From Bacillota bacterium (GTDB lineage Bacteria; Bacillota; Clostridia; Oscillospirales; Ruminococcaceae): a stretch of DNA of 64,000 bases. The stretch lies in assembly GCA_023429785.1 (NCBI GenBank), contig JAEZDD010000003.1, forward strand, positions 248,001 through 312,000. The letters run 5' to 3'. Under the pieces are notes generated by a model. The model was not told the origin of the DNA, did not search any database, and saw only the letters and a list, made by a program, of their open reading frames with translations. The translations under genes and the position numbers were made by a program. Below, one piece after another: positions 1 to 9,502 of the stretch (position 1 is its first letter; each line of letters starts with the position of its first letter).

Positions 1-15
1 TCCTTATTCTGCGGG

Positions 16-1140
16 CTATACGCTTGCACCCTTTCCAACAAACAATGGATATACATTTGAGCCGTTTAAAACTCTATAGCTCCCCACTGTTACGTTCTTA
101 TCTGTAATTACATAATTAAGATTTGATTTGTTGCTGATAACGGAATCCTGCATAATTATCGAATTTTTCACGATTGCATTCTTCCCGACCTTAACGCCTC
201 TGAAAATTATTGAATTCTCAACCTCACCTTCGATAATACAGCCATCAGCAACGAGTGAATTTTTGACTATTGCACTGATTCCATATTTGCATGGTGGGTT
301 ATCCCTGATTTTCGTATAAATTGGCGCCTTTGATAAAAACAGCTGATTTCTGTTTTCTTGATTTAAAAGCGACATATTTGATGTGAAATAGCTCTTCATG
401 CTATCAATTCTGGTGAAATAATCATTATACTGATAGGTGAAGATGTTAAGCTTTTTAACCATTGCCTGTATAACATCCCGCTCAAAGCTATATAAACTTC
501 TGCATGCCGACTGCTGTGCCATTTCAATCAAAAAGTCCTTTTTAACCACAAACATATTCATACTCATATTGCAAAGCCCACTGATTTGAGGATTGATTAA
601 AACATCATAGACTTTATTGTCTTCATCTGTTGCAACAACCGTTGAAAAACGAGTCTGCTCCATTGAGTAAATACCTTTATTGCAAACCATTGTAATATCG
701 GCATTATTATCTATGTGAGCCTTTAAAACAGGACGAAAATCCATATTGGTAACAATATCGCAATCGGACATAATAACATATTCAGTAGCCGAATGCTTTA
801 TGAAATTAACAACTCCGGACAAAGCGTCAAGACGGCCTTTATACATTCCGCTCGAAACATTACCGAATGGAGGGAGAAGATGGATTCCGCCTTTTTTCCT
901 TGCTAAATCCCATTCACGGCCCGAGCCAAGATGGTCAATAAGCGACTGGAAATTAGATTTCGTGATTATTCCGACCTCGGATATACCAGAGTTCACCATA
1001 TTCGATAAAGGAAAATCAATGAGTCTATAGCGTCCGCCATAGAGTATTGAGCCCATTGTTCTGTATTTCGTTAAATCCTCTATTGTCGTATCATGCATAT
1101 TTGAAAAAATCAGTCCTAAAACATTACTCATATTTGGCAT
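16..1140 (-). CDS. glgD: Glucose-1-phosphate adenylyltransferase subunit GlgD
   Basis: This 374-residue protein is a nucleotidyltransferase-fold paralogue of GlgC, the gene just upstream, and probably its non-catalytic or regulatory partner in ADP-glucose synthesis for glycogen. The N-terminal loop reads LGLIFSNMHD (8-17), where true ADP-glucose pyrophosphorylases have the GGxGxRL phosphate-binding loop; YGGRYRLIDFPLSN follows as in GlgC. The C-terminal third has hexapeptide left-handed beta-helix character (repeated I-V-x-N-S-I-I pattern). The start is the ATG preceded by GGGGGAG. The gap to glgC is 15 bp, so the two are cotranscribed. The stop lies 16 bp from the window edge, so a following glgA could lie outside. 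Loss of catalytic residues is seen; the regulatory role is inferred from Bacillus/clostridial GlgCD pairs. Confidence 0.93.
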   Translation of the reverse strand: MPNMSNVLGLIFSNMHDTTIEDLTKYRTMGSILYGGRYRLIDFPLSNMVNSGISEVGIITKSNFQSLIDHLGSGREWDLARKKGGIHLLPPFGNVSSGMYKGRLDALSGVVNFIKHSATEYVIMSDCDIVTNMDFRPVLKAHIDNNADITMVCNKGIYSMEQTRFSTVVATDEDNKVYDVLINPQISGLCNMSMNMFVVKKDFLIEMAQQSACRSLYSFERDVIQAMVKKLNIFTYQYNDYFTRIDSMKSYFTSNMSLLNQENRNQLFLSKAPIYTKIRDNPPCKYGISAIVKNSLVADGCIIEGEVENSIIFRGVKVGKNAIVKNSIIMQDSVISNKSNLNYVITDKNVTVGSYRVLNGSNVYPLFVGKGASV

Positions 1141-1155
1141 TATACTTCTCCCCCT

Positions 1156-2358
1156 CTATATACTTTCTGATACAATCTGTTTTGGGAGCACCTTTGTATC
1201 TGAAGATATAGTAATGTCATGACCAACTACAGCAACGCCCCAGTCATTTTTATTGATAATATTCTCCGGTCTTGCGCCAATCACGCAGTTTTCACCGATA
1301 ACGCTATCCTCGCCGACTATTGCATACTCAATAACAGCACCGGCTTTAACATGCGAACCCGGCATAATTATGCTGTCACGAACGACTGCGCCGGTTTCAA
1401 TTGTTACTCCCTCAAAAATCATCGAAAAATCAACAGTTCCGTCGATATATGCCCCCTCGGTAATCATTGAATTCTGAATTTCAGCATTAATGCCGACACT
1501 ATGCGGCGGCTGAACAGGATTTCGTGAATATATCTTCCAGCTTGGGTCATATAGGTCAAGATTGACATTCGGATTTAAAAGGTCCATATTTGCTTCCCAA
1601 AGGCTGTCAATAGTCCCGACATCCTTCCAGTATCCCTCAAATGGATACGCGTAAATATTTTCATCATGCTCAAGTATTGAAGGGATAATGTTCTTCCCAA
1701 AATCCTTTGTTGCTTCCTTATCCATTTCGTTTTGAATTAAATAGCTTTTAAGTATGTCAAAATTAAAAATATAAATTCCCATTGAGGCGAGTGTGCTTTT
1801 TGGCTGCTTTGGCTTTTCCTCAAATTCGAAAATCTTCCCCTCTGAATCAGCATTCATTATTCCGAATCTTGATGCTTCCTCCGTTGTAACATCAAGGACA
1901 GCTATTGTGCAGTCCGCTTTCTTTTCCTTATGAAAAGCGAGCATTTTTGAATAGTCCATTTTATATATATGGTCACCGGACAGAATAATAACATATTCCG
2001 GATTGTATCTTTCTATAAAGCTGAGGTTTTGATATATCGCATTAGCTGTCCCCTCATACCACTGCGCACCGGATGCTGACTGATAGGGCGGAAGCATATG
2101 AACCCCGCCATGAATCCTGTCCAAATCCCATGGCTGACCGTTCCCGATATAATCGTTTAAAGCCAGGGGCTGATACTGAGTCAAAACACCAACAGTGTCG
2201 ATATCCGAATTAATGCAGTTTGACAAAGGGAAATCAATGATTCTATACTTCCCGCCAAACGAAACCGCCGGCTTAGCAACTTTTTGGGTCAATGCATAAA
2301 GTCTGCTCCCCTGACCGCCGGCTAAAAGCATAGCGACACACTCTTTTTTATAAAACAT
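1156..2358 (-). CDS. glgC: Glucose-1-phosphate adenylyltransferase GlgC
   Basis: This is the catalytic ADP-glucose pyrophosphorylase: ATP + glucose-1-phosphate gives ADP-glucose + PPi, the committed step of glycogen synthesis. The 400 residues are of normal family length. The pyrophosphorylase loop [10 protein letters not shown] is at 11-20, followed by [19 protein letters not shown], the [10 protein letters not shown] metal/substrate segment in the middle, and a C-terminal left-handed beta-helix. An AGGTGG ribosome site precedes the ATG. It sits between glgB (72 bp upstream) and glgD (15 bp downstream) in one minus-strand operon. The GlgC/GlgD heteromer is known from Bacillus; the same is inferred here. 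Confidence 0.96.
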   Translation of the reverse strand: MFYKKECVAMLLAGGQGSRLYALTQKVAKPAVSFGGKYRIIDFPLSNCINSDIDTVGVLTQYQPLALNDYIGNGQPWDLDRIHGGVHMLPPYQSASGAQWYEGTANAIYQNLSFIERYNPEYVIILSGDHIYKMDYSKMLAFHKEKKADCTIAVLDVTTEEASRFGIMNADSEGKIFEFEEKPKQPKSTLASMGIYIFNFDILKSYLIQNEMDKEATKDFGKNIIPSILEHDENIYAYPFEGYWKDVGTIDSLWEANMDLLNPNVNLDLYDPSWKIYSRNPVQPPHSVGINAEIQNSMITEGAYIDGTVDFSMIFEGVTIETGAVVRDSIIMPGSHVKAGAVIEYAIVGEDSVIGENCVIGARPENIINKNDWGVAVVGHDITISSDTKVLPKQIVSESI

Positions 2359-2430
2359 AAAGACACCACCTAATATAAAAAATAAAATAAAATAATCTGG
2401 TTTTAGCTTCCCGGCTATTTAAGGCTCTTT

Positions 2431-4353
2431 TTATTCTTCCGAAATTTTCTTTTTAGTCGGAGCTTTCCTTTTTTTAAAAAACATGACCGACAATGGAGGG
2501 ATTTTTAAGCTTATCGAATTTTCATATCCGTGCATAGGAATCGCCTCGGATTTAATACTTCGGTTTGAAACCTCTTCACCGCCGAATTTCGCTGAAGTCG
2601 AGTTAAATGCCTCGAGATACACGCCGTTTTCAGGGACACCAATTCTATATTCATCTCTCCCTACAGGGACGAAATTGCAAACGGCAATCAGCTCGTTCCC
2701 GCTGTCATCTAATCTTCTGAATGCGGTTATGCTTTGTTTGTAGTCATCGTGAGATATCCACTTAAAGCCGTCCCACGAATCGTCATTCTCCCACAGAGGG
2801 GGATTTTTTAAATAAAACGTATTAAGGCTCTTCACAAACTCATGAAAATTCTTGTGGTTCTCAAAATCATCAATCAAAAACCAGTCAAGCTGTTTCTCAT
2901 AATTCCATTCGCTAAACTGTGCGAATTCCTGACCCATAAACAACAGCTTTTTCCCAGGATGAGCCATCATATAGCACAGGAAGGCTTTTGCACAGGCAAA
3001 TTTCTGCTCAATGGTTCCAAACATTTTATTGACTAAAGAACCCTTCCCGTGAACCACCTCGTCATGCGAAATCGGGAGCATATAGTTCTCAGAAAAGCAA
3101 TAAAAGAAAGAGAAGGTCAGCTTGTCATGATTAAACGCACGATAAATAGGGTCAAGCGTGAGATAGTGAAGCATATCATTCATCCAGCCCATATTCCACT
3201 TGAAATTAAAGCCAAGCCCGCCAACATCAGTCGGCTTTGTTACAAGCGGCCAGGAGGTTGACTCCTCAGCAATAACTAATGTGTTCGGATTTCTCGAAAA
3301 AATTGCCTGATTTAACTTCTTTAAAAAAGTGACGGCCTCAAGATTTTCACGCCCACCATTCTTATTCGGCGTCCATTCGCCATTTCTTCTGTCATAATCA
3401 AGATATAATATTGAAGCGACAGCATCGACTCTTATCCCATCTATATGATATTTTTCAAGCCAATACAGTGCATTTGAAATAAGAAAGGAGCATACCTCTG
3501 GCTTCCCATAATCAAATACTCGCGTGCCCCACGCTAAATGCTCACGCTTTTTTGGGTCAGTGTATTCAAAGCAGCAGCCACCGTCCCATTCATAAAGCCC
3601 AGCCTCATCCTTTGGGAAGTGTGCGGGAACCCAGTCAAGGATAACCCCTATCCCCGCCTTGTGGCACTTATTAATGAGCTTCATAAAATCACAGGGAGTC
3701 CCAAAACGTGAGGTTGGGGCAAAATATCCAATCCCCTGATAACCCCATGACCCATCATAAGGATATTCGGCAAGCGGCATCAACTCAATATGCGTATAGC
3801 CCATTGATTTAACATAAGGAACAATTTCGTCAGCGAATTTTTCATAGCTTAAAAAGCTCCCATCCTCATTCTGCTTCCATGAATTTAAATGAACCTCATA
3901 AATATTAATCGGGCTTTTATATACATTTATCTCTTTCTTTTTATCCTGCCATTGCTGGTCTGTCCACTTAAAGCTTGAAATGTCATATATTTTTGTCCCG
4001 GTCGCGGGCTTTGTTTCCATATGGACTCCAAAAGGGTCAGCCTTCATCTTGACTTGACCGTTCATCCCTTCAACGCTATACTTATATGTGTCAAAGTCCT
4101 TTAAATCCTTGATGAAAGCCATCCAGACCTGGTCGCTTATTTTCTTCATAGGATTAGCATTTATGTCCCAGTTGTTAAAATCACCAACGACAGAAATTGA
4201 TTTCGCGTTCGGCGCCCATACCCGAAATTCATATCCCATGTTTTTCGTCGAATTTACATAATGTGCCCCAAAAAAATCCGCCGCATCATAATTCGTTCCT
4301 TGATGAAATAAATATATCGGGAGTTCATAATTTTTTGGTAGTTTCTGTTTCAT
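2431..4353 (-). CDS. glgB: 1,4-alpha-glucan branching enzyme GlgB
   Basis: GlgB makes alpha-1,6 branches in glycogen. The protein (640 aa from the chosen start) has an N-terminal CBM48-like domain (about 40-130, VWAPNAKSISVVGDFNNWD), a GH13 barrel with the nucleophile Asp in GIRVDAVASI (about 308), the acid/base Glu in VIAEESTSWP (about 362) and the PISHDEVVHGKGSL segment (about 430), and an all-beta C-terminal domain. The open frame extends 20 codons upstream, but the ATG at 4353 has AGGAGG eight bases before it and begins MKQKLPKNYELP, so it is preferred. First gene of glgBCD. The C-terminus ends in a Lys-rich tail (KKRKAPTKKK). Confidence 0.95.
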   Translation of the reverse strand: MKQKLPKNYELPIYLFHQGTNYDAADFFGAHYVNSTKNMGYEFRVWAPNAKSISVVGDFNNWDINANPMKKISDQVWMAFIKDLKDFDTYKYSVEGMNGQVKMKADPFGVHMETKPATGTKIYDISSFKWTDQQWQDKKKEINVYKSPINIYEVHLNSWKQNEDGSFLSYEKFADEIVPYVKSMGYTHIELMPLAEYPYDGSWGYQGIGYFAPTSRFGTPCDFMKLINKCHKAGIGVILDWVPAHFPKDEAGLYEWDGGCCFEYTDPKKREHLAWGTRVFDYGKPEVCSFLISNALYWLEKYHIDGIRVDAVASILYLDYDRRNGEWTPNKNGGRENLEAVTFLKKLNQAIFSRNPNTLVIAEESTSWPLVTKPTDVGGLGFNFKWNMGWMNDMLHYLTLDPIYRAFNHDKLTFSFFYCFSENYMLPISHDEVVHGKGSLVNKMFGTIEQKFACAKAFLCYMMAHPGKKLLFMGQEFAQFSEWNYEKQLDWFLIDDFENHKNFHEFVKSLNTFYLKNPPLWENDDSWDGFKWISHDDYKQSITAFRRLDDSGNELIAVCNFVPVGRDEYRIGVPENGVYLEAFNSTSAKFGGEEVSNRSIKSEAIPMHGYENSISLKIPPLSVMFFKKRKAPTKKKISEE

Positions 4354-4380
4354 AATTATTCCTCCTAATCTTCTATTTCT

Positions 4381-4409
4381 ATTGTAACAATTCGTGTTAA
4401 AAATAGCAA
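4381..4409 (-). promoter_or_regulatory. Promoter of the glgBCD operon
   Basis: On the minus strand TTGCTA (4409-4404) is followed after 17 bases by TACAAT (4386-4381), 28 bases upstream of the glgB start. Good vegetative sigma-A fit. Confidence 0.55.
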
Positions 4410-4503
4410 GCATTTTGTTATATTTTCATGAAGATATATATAAGCTAACAGCATATTTTGTTTGTTATTACTAAATATTTAGGGCAATTTTTAAAAATTC
4501 AAA

Positions 4504-6795
4504 CTAATTGTTCAAACACATTTTCGAAACGATTATTGTGATATCGTCAGCATGATTTTCTATTGTGAACTGCTTGGCTGATTTTATCATTTTTTCAGCT
4601 AAATCATTCGCTGACATGCTTCTGTTTGAAATGACAACCTGCCTTAAAGTTTCAAGTGATTCTTCAACGACGCCGTCGGACGCATTAATGATAACGTCAT
4701 TTGGTTTTAGCTTTAGGTTCATTTTAACCGGTTTAATATCCTGCAAAATCCCAATAGGGAGAGAGCTAGCCTCGATTTTTTTAAACTCATCTCCACGCAC
4801 CAGATAGGTCGCCGAAGCGCCGGCTTTCACAATATCAAGCGTTCCATCGTATAGATTCACTATTGAAATATCAACGGTTGCGAAGCTTTCTTCCCATGCT
4901 TTAACCCTCATTGATGAATTTATCAGTCGTATTGCAGATGAATAGCCTATTCCTGCCCTTATCAGACGTGAAATTAAACTGGATGCAAGAAGCGAATCCA
5001 GCTGTGCTCGTCTTCCGCTCCCCATTCCATCAGAAAGAACAATATATGCCTCACCCTGATTATCCACGAAAAGCTCATAGGAATCGCCGGTTATCTCTGC
5101 CCTGCTTCCCGGCAGCTGTGAAGCGCCTATATCAATACTATATTGAGGCTTTTCCCACATTTCAATTCGTGTGAGCCCGTTGACAGTCGAATATCTTGGC
5201 ATTTCAAGCTCTCTTTCAACAATATTCGAAATATCAGAGCAAAGGTCAAGGTCATTGAATTTTAAAATTTTCGGGACATAAGCTTCAATAGTCAAGCTCC
5301 CATAGCTGTTAATAAAAACGCATACCTTTGAATTAATTATTCCATGCTTAGAGAGATATGTAGTAACTTTTTTCGACAAATTCTGGTCTGACGTCGAATA
5401 ATTCGTCAGCTGAGTGCTTAATGAGGATAGCATTTCCTCCATTGCTGAAAACTGGTCCGACAGCATAACTCTCATTTCCTTGAGCTTTTGCCCTAATTTC
5501 GATTGGTAGCTAATTTCACTATACAACGTATTGAATTCATACTCAAGTAAATTTTTCTTTACACAATGATTCAGCTCAGTCGGGAAGTCGGCGAAGGACA
5601 CCTTCCCTAACAAATTCAGCATTGTTTCAATTTTATAAAAGCAATCATTTGTCTCATTGAAATTATCCTCCCAACACAGAAGATTGTTCTTACACTTCCC
5701 GCATACGTTTTCGCATACCTTTGAAACCAAATCCTGTTCTGCCGATTTTTTCTCCATCGCCATCGAAACCTTATTAATTGACTCCTTCACATCATTTATT
5801 GTCTGAGCTGCGAAGTTTAGCCTTTCGCCGGCATTCTGAGCTATTACCTCACCTGAATATCTGGATACTCCGACGGATTGCAGAGCCTGTGACCATACCG
5901 ATGATGGGATAACGATGAAAATTACTGTCGCTATCGCCGAATCCAGAAGCATGGGGAAGGTGTCAAAGGATATCCCTATCGCAATCATGCCCACTATGTT
6001 CGCAGTAATAAATGAAATTATTACCGCCACTATTCCAAGCTCAGCGAAAAGCCCGGCAATAAGCCCGGCACAAGCAAGCAGCATTGTACTTCGTCCGAGA
6101 GTCGGAGAGCATAGAATAATGCCACAGGATGTCAGCACTCCACATACCGCCCCGCCTAAATGCTTATACTTTTTTATTGCTAAAAGCATGACAAGAACTC
6201 CCAGAATTCTCCCGAAATTGATGCTGGCAAAGTCTATTGACGTTAGTGTCGCAAGCGTCAAAACATAAATCACCCCGAGAGATGCCCCGGCTATACCTGA
6301 AATCGGAATAGTCAGCTCCTTTCGATATGAATTAACTGCCAATAATATAAAATATGTTGTGCATCCGCATAATATTGCCTGAGATATGCGTAAAAATAGT
6401 GAAGTGTATGTAAAATTAAATAGAAATAACAGCCCGATTCCAAAGCCCAGCATCAGAATGCAGGAAATCAAAGCCGTTTTAATCGCTGAGATTTTTTTCT
6501 GACCTATTTCAGTCACGACAAACCGTATCCCAAGGATAGAAAGCATTGCGCAGATTTGTGGAAGAGCTTCTATTGCTGTCCCATTAAAAAAATAAGCAAT
6601 GAGGCTCGCCGCAAATGTTGCAATTCCGCCAGTGAAGCTCGCACAAGCAACTATCGCAACATTCAGAGGCGACAGCCCGCCGGTGATTGTTGTAACAGAA
6701 GTTATTATTCCGAGAGCGCCAAAAACTAAAAGAGTCGTTATCCCGCCTAATGATTTGTTCTCTTCCCTTACCTGATATGCCTGATTTTTTAACAT
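4504..6795 (-). CDS. spoIIE: Stage II sporulation protein E (SpoIIE phosphatase)
   Basis: SpoIIE is the membrane PP2C-type phosphatase that dephosphorylates SpoIIAA and so releases sigma-F in the forespore; it also acts at the polar septum. Seen here: about ten hydrophobic segments in the first 310 residues, a central cytoplasmic region with a CxxCxxxxxCW cluster (CENVCGKCKNNLLCW), and a C-terminal PP2C/SpoIIE domain with LSDGMGSGRRAQ (about 590) and NASDGVVEESLE (about 705). The 763-residue length is near normal (about 800). The frame extends to 6876, but the ATG at 6795 with GGTGA upstream fits the family N-terminus better. This gene is the clearest evidence that the organism sporulates. 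Confidence 0.95.
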   Translation of the reverse strand: MLKNQAYQVREENKSLGGITTLLVFGALGIITSVTTITGGLSPLNVAIVACASFTGGIATFAASLIAYFFNGTAIEALPQICAMLSILGIRFVVTEIGQKKISAIKTALISCILMLGFGIGLLFLFNFTYTSLFLRISQAILCGCTTYFILLAVNSYRKELTIPISGIAGASLGVIYVLTLATLTSIDFASINFGRILGVLVMLLAIKKYKHLGGAVCGVLTSCGIILCSPTLGRSTMLLACAGLIAGLFAELGIVAVIISFITANIVGMIAIGISFDTFPMLLDSAIATVIFIVIPSSVWSQALQSVGVSRYSGEVIAQNAGERLNFAAQTINDVKESINKVSMAMEKKSAEQDLVSKVCENVCGKCKNNLLCWEDNFNETNDCFYKIETMLNLLGKVSFADFPTELNHCVKKNLLEYEFNTLYSEISYQSKLGQKLKEMRVMLSDQFSAMEEMLSSLSTQLTNYSTSDQNLSKKVTTYLSKHGIINSKVCVFINSYGSLTIEAYVPKILKFNDLDLCSDISNIVERELEMPRYSTVNGLTRIEMWEKPQYSIDIGASQLPGSRAEITGDSYELFVDNQGEAYIVLSDGMGSGRRAQLDSLLASSLISRLIRAGIGYSSAIRLINSSMRVKAWEESFATVDISIVNLYDGTLDIVKAGASATYLVRGDEFKKIEASSLPIGILQDIKPVKMNLKLKPNDVIINASDGVVEESLETLRQVVISNRSMSANDLAEKMIKSAKQFTIENHADDITIIVSKMCLNN

Positions 6796-6844
6796 CTCAA
6801 TCACCACTAAATATAAATTTACCTTATAAAGGCTAATGCTATAA

Positions 6845-6861
6845 TTATACAATTTGTATAA
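6845..6861. promoter_or_regulatory. 17-bp palindrome in the spoIIE upstream region
   Basis: TTATACAATTTGTATAA is a perfect inverted repeat (8-1-8) 50 bp upstream of the chosen spoIIE start. It contains a TATAAT-like element on the minus strand, so a bound protein could occlude or replace the -10 region. No regulator is identified. Confidence 0.4.
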
Positions 6862-6907
6862 CAAAAATAATGTCATAACTGTGTGGCGAATAATAGGATA
6901 TTTGCAA

Positions 6908-6942
6908 TAAAAAAACCTATTTAAAAGAATGTTTTAAATAGG
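6908..6942 (-). terminator. Rho-independent terminator after ksgA
   Basis: An 11-bp perfect stem (6916-6926 with 6932-6942, loop of five) is followed on the minus strand by a run of seven to eight T. It lies 10 bp beyond the ksgA stop and separates it from spoIIE. Confidence 0.85.
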
Positions 6943-6951
6943 CTGTGCTTA

Positions 6952-7812
6952 TTAAATTATTACCTTGAGGGCTTCAGAAAATTCTATAAAATTTTCCATT
7001 GAAAGCTGTTCAGGGCGGATATTTGAGCTTAGCCCCAGGCTTTCTAAAACCTCAAAAACCTTTTGCTTATCAATAGAAAGTGATGCCGACACAGAATTCG
7101 CCAGAGTTTTTCTCCTTTGTTCAAATGAACCTCTCACAACCTTGAAGAAAAATTTTTCGTCGGTCACACCCTCGGGGGTTTTCTTCTTAACATCAAACCT
7201 CACAACGCAGGAGTCAACATTCGGCGCCGGCATAAAGCTCCCCTTTGAAACATTAAAAAGAATTTTAGGGTCGCTGAAATATCTCACAGCAACAGTCACA
7301 GCCCCCATTTCACGAGTCCCCATTTCAGCACAAAGCCTCAGACCCGCCTCCTTTTGAACCATAACAGTGACCGATGTGATAGGCAGTCTTTTTTCAAGCA
7401 GCATCATTATTATCGGCGAGGTAATGTAATATGGGAGGTTTGCACATACTGCAACCTCAAGCCCAGCGAATTCATCATCAATTAATTTCGCAATATCAAT
7501 TTTCATTACATCAGCGTTAATTATCTTCACGTTATCATATTCCTTGAGGGTTTCGGCAAGAATGGGCAAAAGCCGTTCATCAATTTCAACAGCGACAACC
7601 TTGTCGGCATTTTTAGCCAGCTCATTTGTTAAAACGCCTATGCCTGTCCCTATTTCGATTACACCAAAGCCTTTTCCGGCATTCCCTTGTTCCGCTATTT
7701 TTGGACAAATACTCGGATTAATTAAAAAATTCTGCCCAAGTGTTTTTGAAAAAGAAAAGCCATGCTTTTCAAAAAGCTGTTTTATTACATTTATATTCGA
7801 TAAATTATCCAT
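6952..7812 (-). CDS. rsmA: 16S rRNA (adenine1518/1519-N6)-dimethyltransferase
   Basis: KsgA/RsmA dimethylates two adjacent adenines in helix 45 of 16S rRNA during 30S maturation, using SAM. The 286 residues carry LGQNFL (25-30), the SAM motif VIEIGTGIGVLTNELA, VVAVEID, and the catalytic NLPYYITSPI; the C-terminal small domain has VRGSFEQRRKTLANS. GAGGT precedes the ATG. The gene is monocistronic here: a strong terminator follows and a divergent gene lies upstream. Confidence 0.96.
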   Translation of the reverse strand: MDNLSNINVIKQLFEKHGFSFSKTLGQNFLINPSICPKIAEQGNAGKGFGVIEIGTGIGVLTNELAKNADKVVAVEIDERLLPILAETLKEYDNVKIINADVMKIDIAKLIDDEFAGLEVAVCANLPYYITSPIIMMLLEKRLPITSVTVMVQKEAGLRLCAEMGTREMGAVTVAVRYFSDPKILFNVSKGSFMPAPNVDSCVVRFDVKKKTPEGVTDEKFFFKVVRGSFEQRRKTLANSVSASLSIDKQKVFEVLESLGLSSNIRPEQLSMENFIEFSEALKVII

Positions 7813-7879
7813 TAATACCTCAAAATTTCTATGATTATTTTTATATTATTTTAACATTAATATAAAATAATGTAAAGGC

Positions 7880-7908
7880 TTGCAAATTGGTAGAGAATTT
7901 ATTATAAT
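7880..7908 (+). promoter_or_regulatory. Promoter of the deaminase gene
   Basis: TTGCAA, 17 bases, TATAAT; 41 bases upstream of the start codon at 7949. Confidence 0.6.
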
Positions 7909-7948
7909 CTATTATAACCAATTAATTATAATTCTGGGAGGTACATAA

Positions 7949-8437
7949 ATGAATAGACGTGACAAAATCAATTATTATCTTGATATTGCTGAAACTGTTC
8001 TGGAGCGTGGGACTTGCCTTAGAAGGAACTTCGGCGCAATTATTGTTAATAATGATGAGATTGTTTCAACCGGGTATGTTGGGGCGCCAAGAGGACGAGC
8101 AAATTGCGTTGACCTAGGTTATTGCACACGCGAAAAGCTGAACGTCCCTAGAGGGCAAAGATACGAGCTGTGCCGTTCTGTTCACGCTGAGGCGAATGCA
8201 ATTATTTCTGCTTCACGCAAGGATATGCTAGGCTCGACAATCTACCTCGCTTGTCATGATGCAAAAACTGGCGAGCTGTTCGGCGACGTTGAGCCATGCT
8301 CAATGTGCAAGAGATTAATTATAAATGCTGGAATTCAGACTGTTATCGTCAGGATGACAAAGGATAAATATAAGACTATCAACGTTGACAGCTGGGTTGA
8401 AAATGATGAATCAATTAACGGCACCGAAGGGTATTAA
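7949..8437 (+). CDS. dCMP deaminase-family zinc deaminase (ComEB-like)
   Basis: This 162-residue protein belongs to the cytidine/deoxycytidylate deaminase superfamily. The zinc site is visible as HAE (H79-E81, with E81 the proton shuttle) and PCSMC (C117, C120). An insertion with CVDLGYC and C75 near the HAE motif is typical of the dCMP deaminase/ComE branch, which often carries a second metal site. The expected reaction is dCMP to dUMP, feeding thymidylate synthesis. GGAGG lies before the ATG; it has its own promoter and terminator. Exact substrate is inferred. Confidence 0.85.
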   Translation: MNRRDKINYYLDIAETVLERGTCLRRNFGAIIVNNDEIVSTGYVGAPRGRANCVDLGYCTREKLNVPRGQRYELCRSVHAEANAIISASRKDMLGSTIYLACHDAKTGELFGDVEPCSMCKRLIINAGIQTVIVRMTKDKYKTINVDSWVENDESINGTEGY

Positions 8438-8451
8438 ATAATATTAAGATG

Positions 8452-8481
8452 GCACACCAAAAAACGGTGTGTTATTTTTTT
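8452..8481 (+). terminator. Terminator after the deaminase gene
   Basis: The stem CACACC/GGTGTG (8453-8458 with 8466-8471) is followed by a T-rich run of seven. Confidence 0.75.
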
Positions 8482-8498
8482 ATCACATAGCTAATGTA

Positions 8499-8598
8499 TT
8501 GACAAATGGTTTATATAATGCTAATATGAGGTCAGCTAATAAATATGGTATAAAAATACTCATATTCTCCAAAACGGCACCATATATTGTGGTATAAT
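8499..8598 (+). promoter_or_regulatory. Two candidate promoters upstream of pflA
   Basis: P1 is TTGACA (8499-8504), 17 bases, TAATAT (8522-8527). P2 is an extended -10, TGGTATAAT ending at 8598, with no clear -35. If P1 is used the leader is about 135 nt and contains a short hairpin (TATGGTAT with ATACTCATA, roughly 8543-8564). Confidence 0.45.
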
Positions 8599-8669
8599 CA
8601 TTTTAATTTTTTATTATTTTTTCCGCCCCCCAAAAGCTCGCTGTATCAAAATAAACAAGGAGGTTTATT

Positions 8670-9398
8670 ATGAGTGAAGCAATTGCTAAGGTTCATTCTT
8701 ACGAGACTTTCGGCGCTGTTGACGGGCCGGGCATTCGCTTTATAGTTTTCCTTCAGGGGTGTTGCTTGCGGTGCTTGTTTTGTCATAATCCTGATACATG
8801 GGAATGCGGAGTCGGGAAGGAAATCACCGCCTCAAGGCTCATTAAAAAAATTATTGATTATAAGAATTATATCGCCCGAGGCGGGGTCACTATTTCCGGC
8901 GGTGAGCCTTTGCTTCAAGCTCAGTTCTGTGAGGAGCTTATTGATGAATGCCATAAGGAAAATATCAGTGTCGCTATCGACACATCGGGGTCAGTCCCTT
9001 TAGAAAAGTCGAGAAAAGCGATACTCAAGGCGGATTATATTCTTCTTGATCTGAAGGATATAGACAGCGAGGATTGCAAAATTCTGACCGGAATGGGGAA
9101 TGAAAATGCAATCGCGACCTTGAGATTCTGTGAAGAGAACAACAAGACAGTATGGATTCGCCATGTTTTACTCCCTCAATATACATTAAATTATGATAAA
9201 CTGCGTCGGCTCGGCGAGTTTTTAAGTGCGTTTAGTTGTATACAAAATCTTGAAATCCTCCCTTATCACACTATGGGGCTTTTTAAGTGGGAAAATCTCG
9301 GGATAGAATCTAAAATCAAAAGCATTAATCCTCCCTCCTTTGAGGAGATAAAAATGGCGGAAAAAATACTTGCCGATTGCGGTCTGAAAATAGTTTAG
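8670..9398 (+). CDS. pflA: Pyruvate formate-lyase-activating enzyme
   Basis: A radical SAM enzyme that installs the glycyl radical on pyruvate formate-lyase in anaerobes. The [4Fe-4S] motif is GCCLRCLFCHNPD (C31, C35, C38); YETFGAVDGPGIRFIVFLQG before it and TISGGEPLLQ (about 75) after it are the PflA signatures. The 242 residues are of usual length. AAGGAGG precedes the ATG. The partner pflB is not adjacent: a terminator and galK follow directly, so PFL must be encoded elsewhere. Confidence 0.94.
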   Translation: MSEAIAKVHSYETFGAVDGPGIRFIVFLQGCCLRCLFCHNPDTWECGVGKEITASRLIKKIIDYKNYIARGGVTISGGEPLLQAQFCEELIDECHKENISVAIDTSGSVPLEKSRKAILKADYILLDLKDIDSEDCKILTGMGNENAIATLRFCEENNKTVWIRHVLLPQYTLNYDKLRRLGEFLSAFSCIQNLEILPYHTMGLFKWENLGIESKIKSINPPSFEEIKMAEKILADCGLKIV

Positions 9399-9430
9399 CC
9401 TTCTTGCACTAATCCGCAGGGAGGTTTTTT
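9399..9430 (+). terminator. Terminator after pflA
   Basis: A 9-bp stem with two G-U pairs (9399-9407 with 9416-9424) is followed by six T; it begins at the base after the pflA stop. Confidence 0.75.
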
Positions 9431-9449
9431 GTTATTGTTAAATAAGGTA

Positions 9450-9478
9450 TTGCCTTTTAAAAGAATTGCGTTTAGAAT
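9450..9478 (+). promoter_or_regulatory. Promoter of galK
   Basis: TTGCCT, 17 bases, TAGAAT; 24 bases before the galK start. Confidence 0.45.
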
Positions 9479-9502
9479 AATGCTAAAGGTTGGTGGTTAA
9501 AA

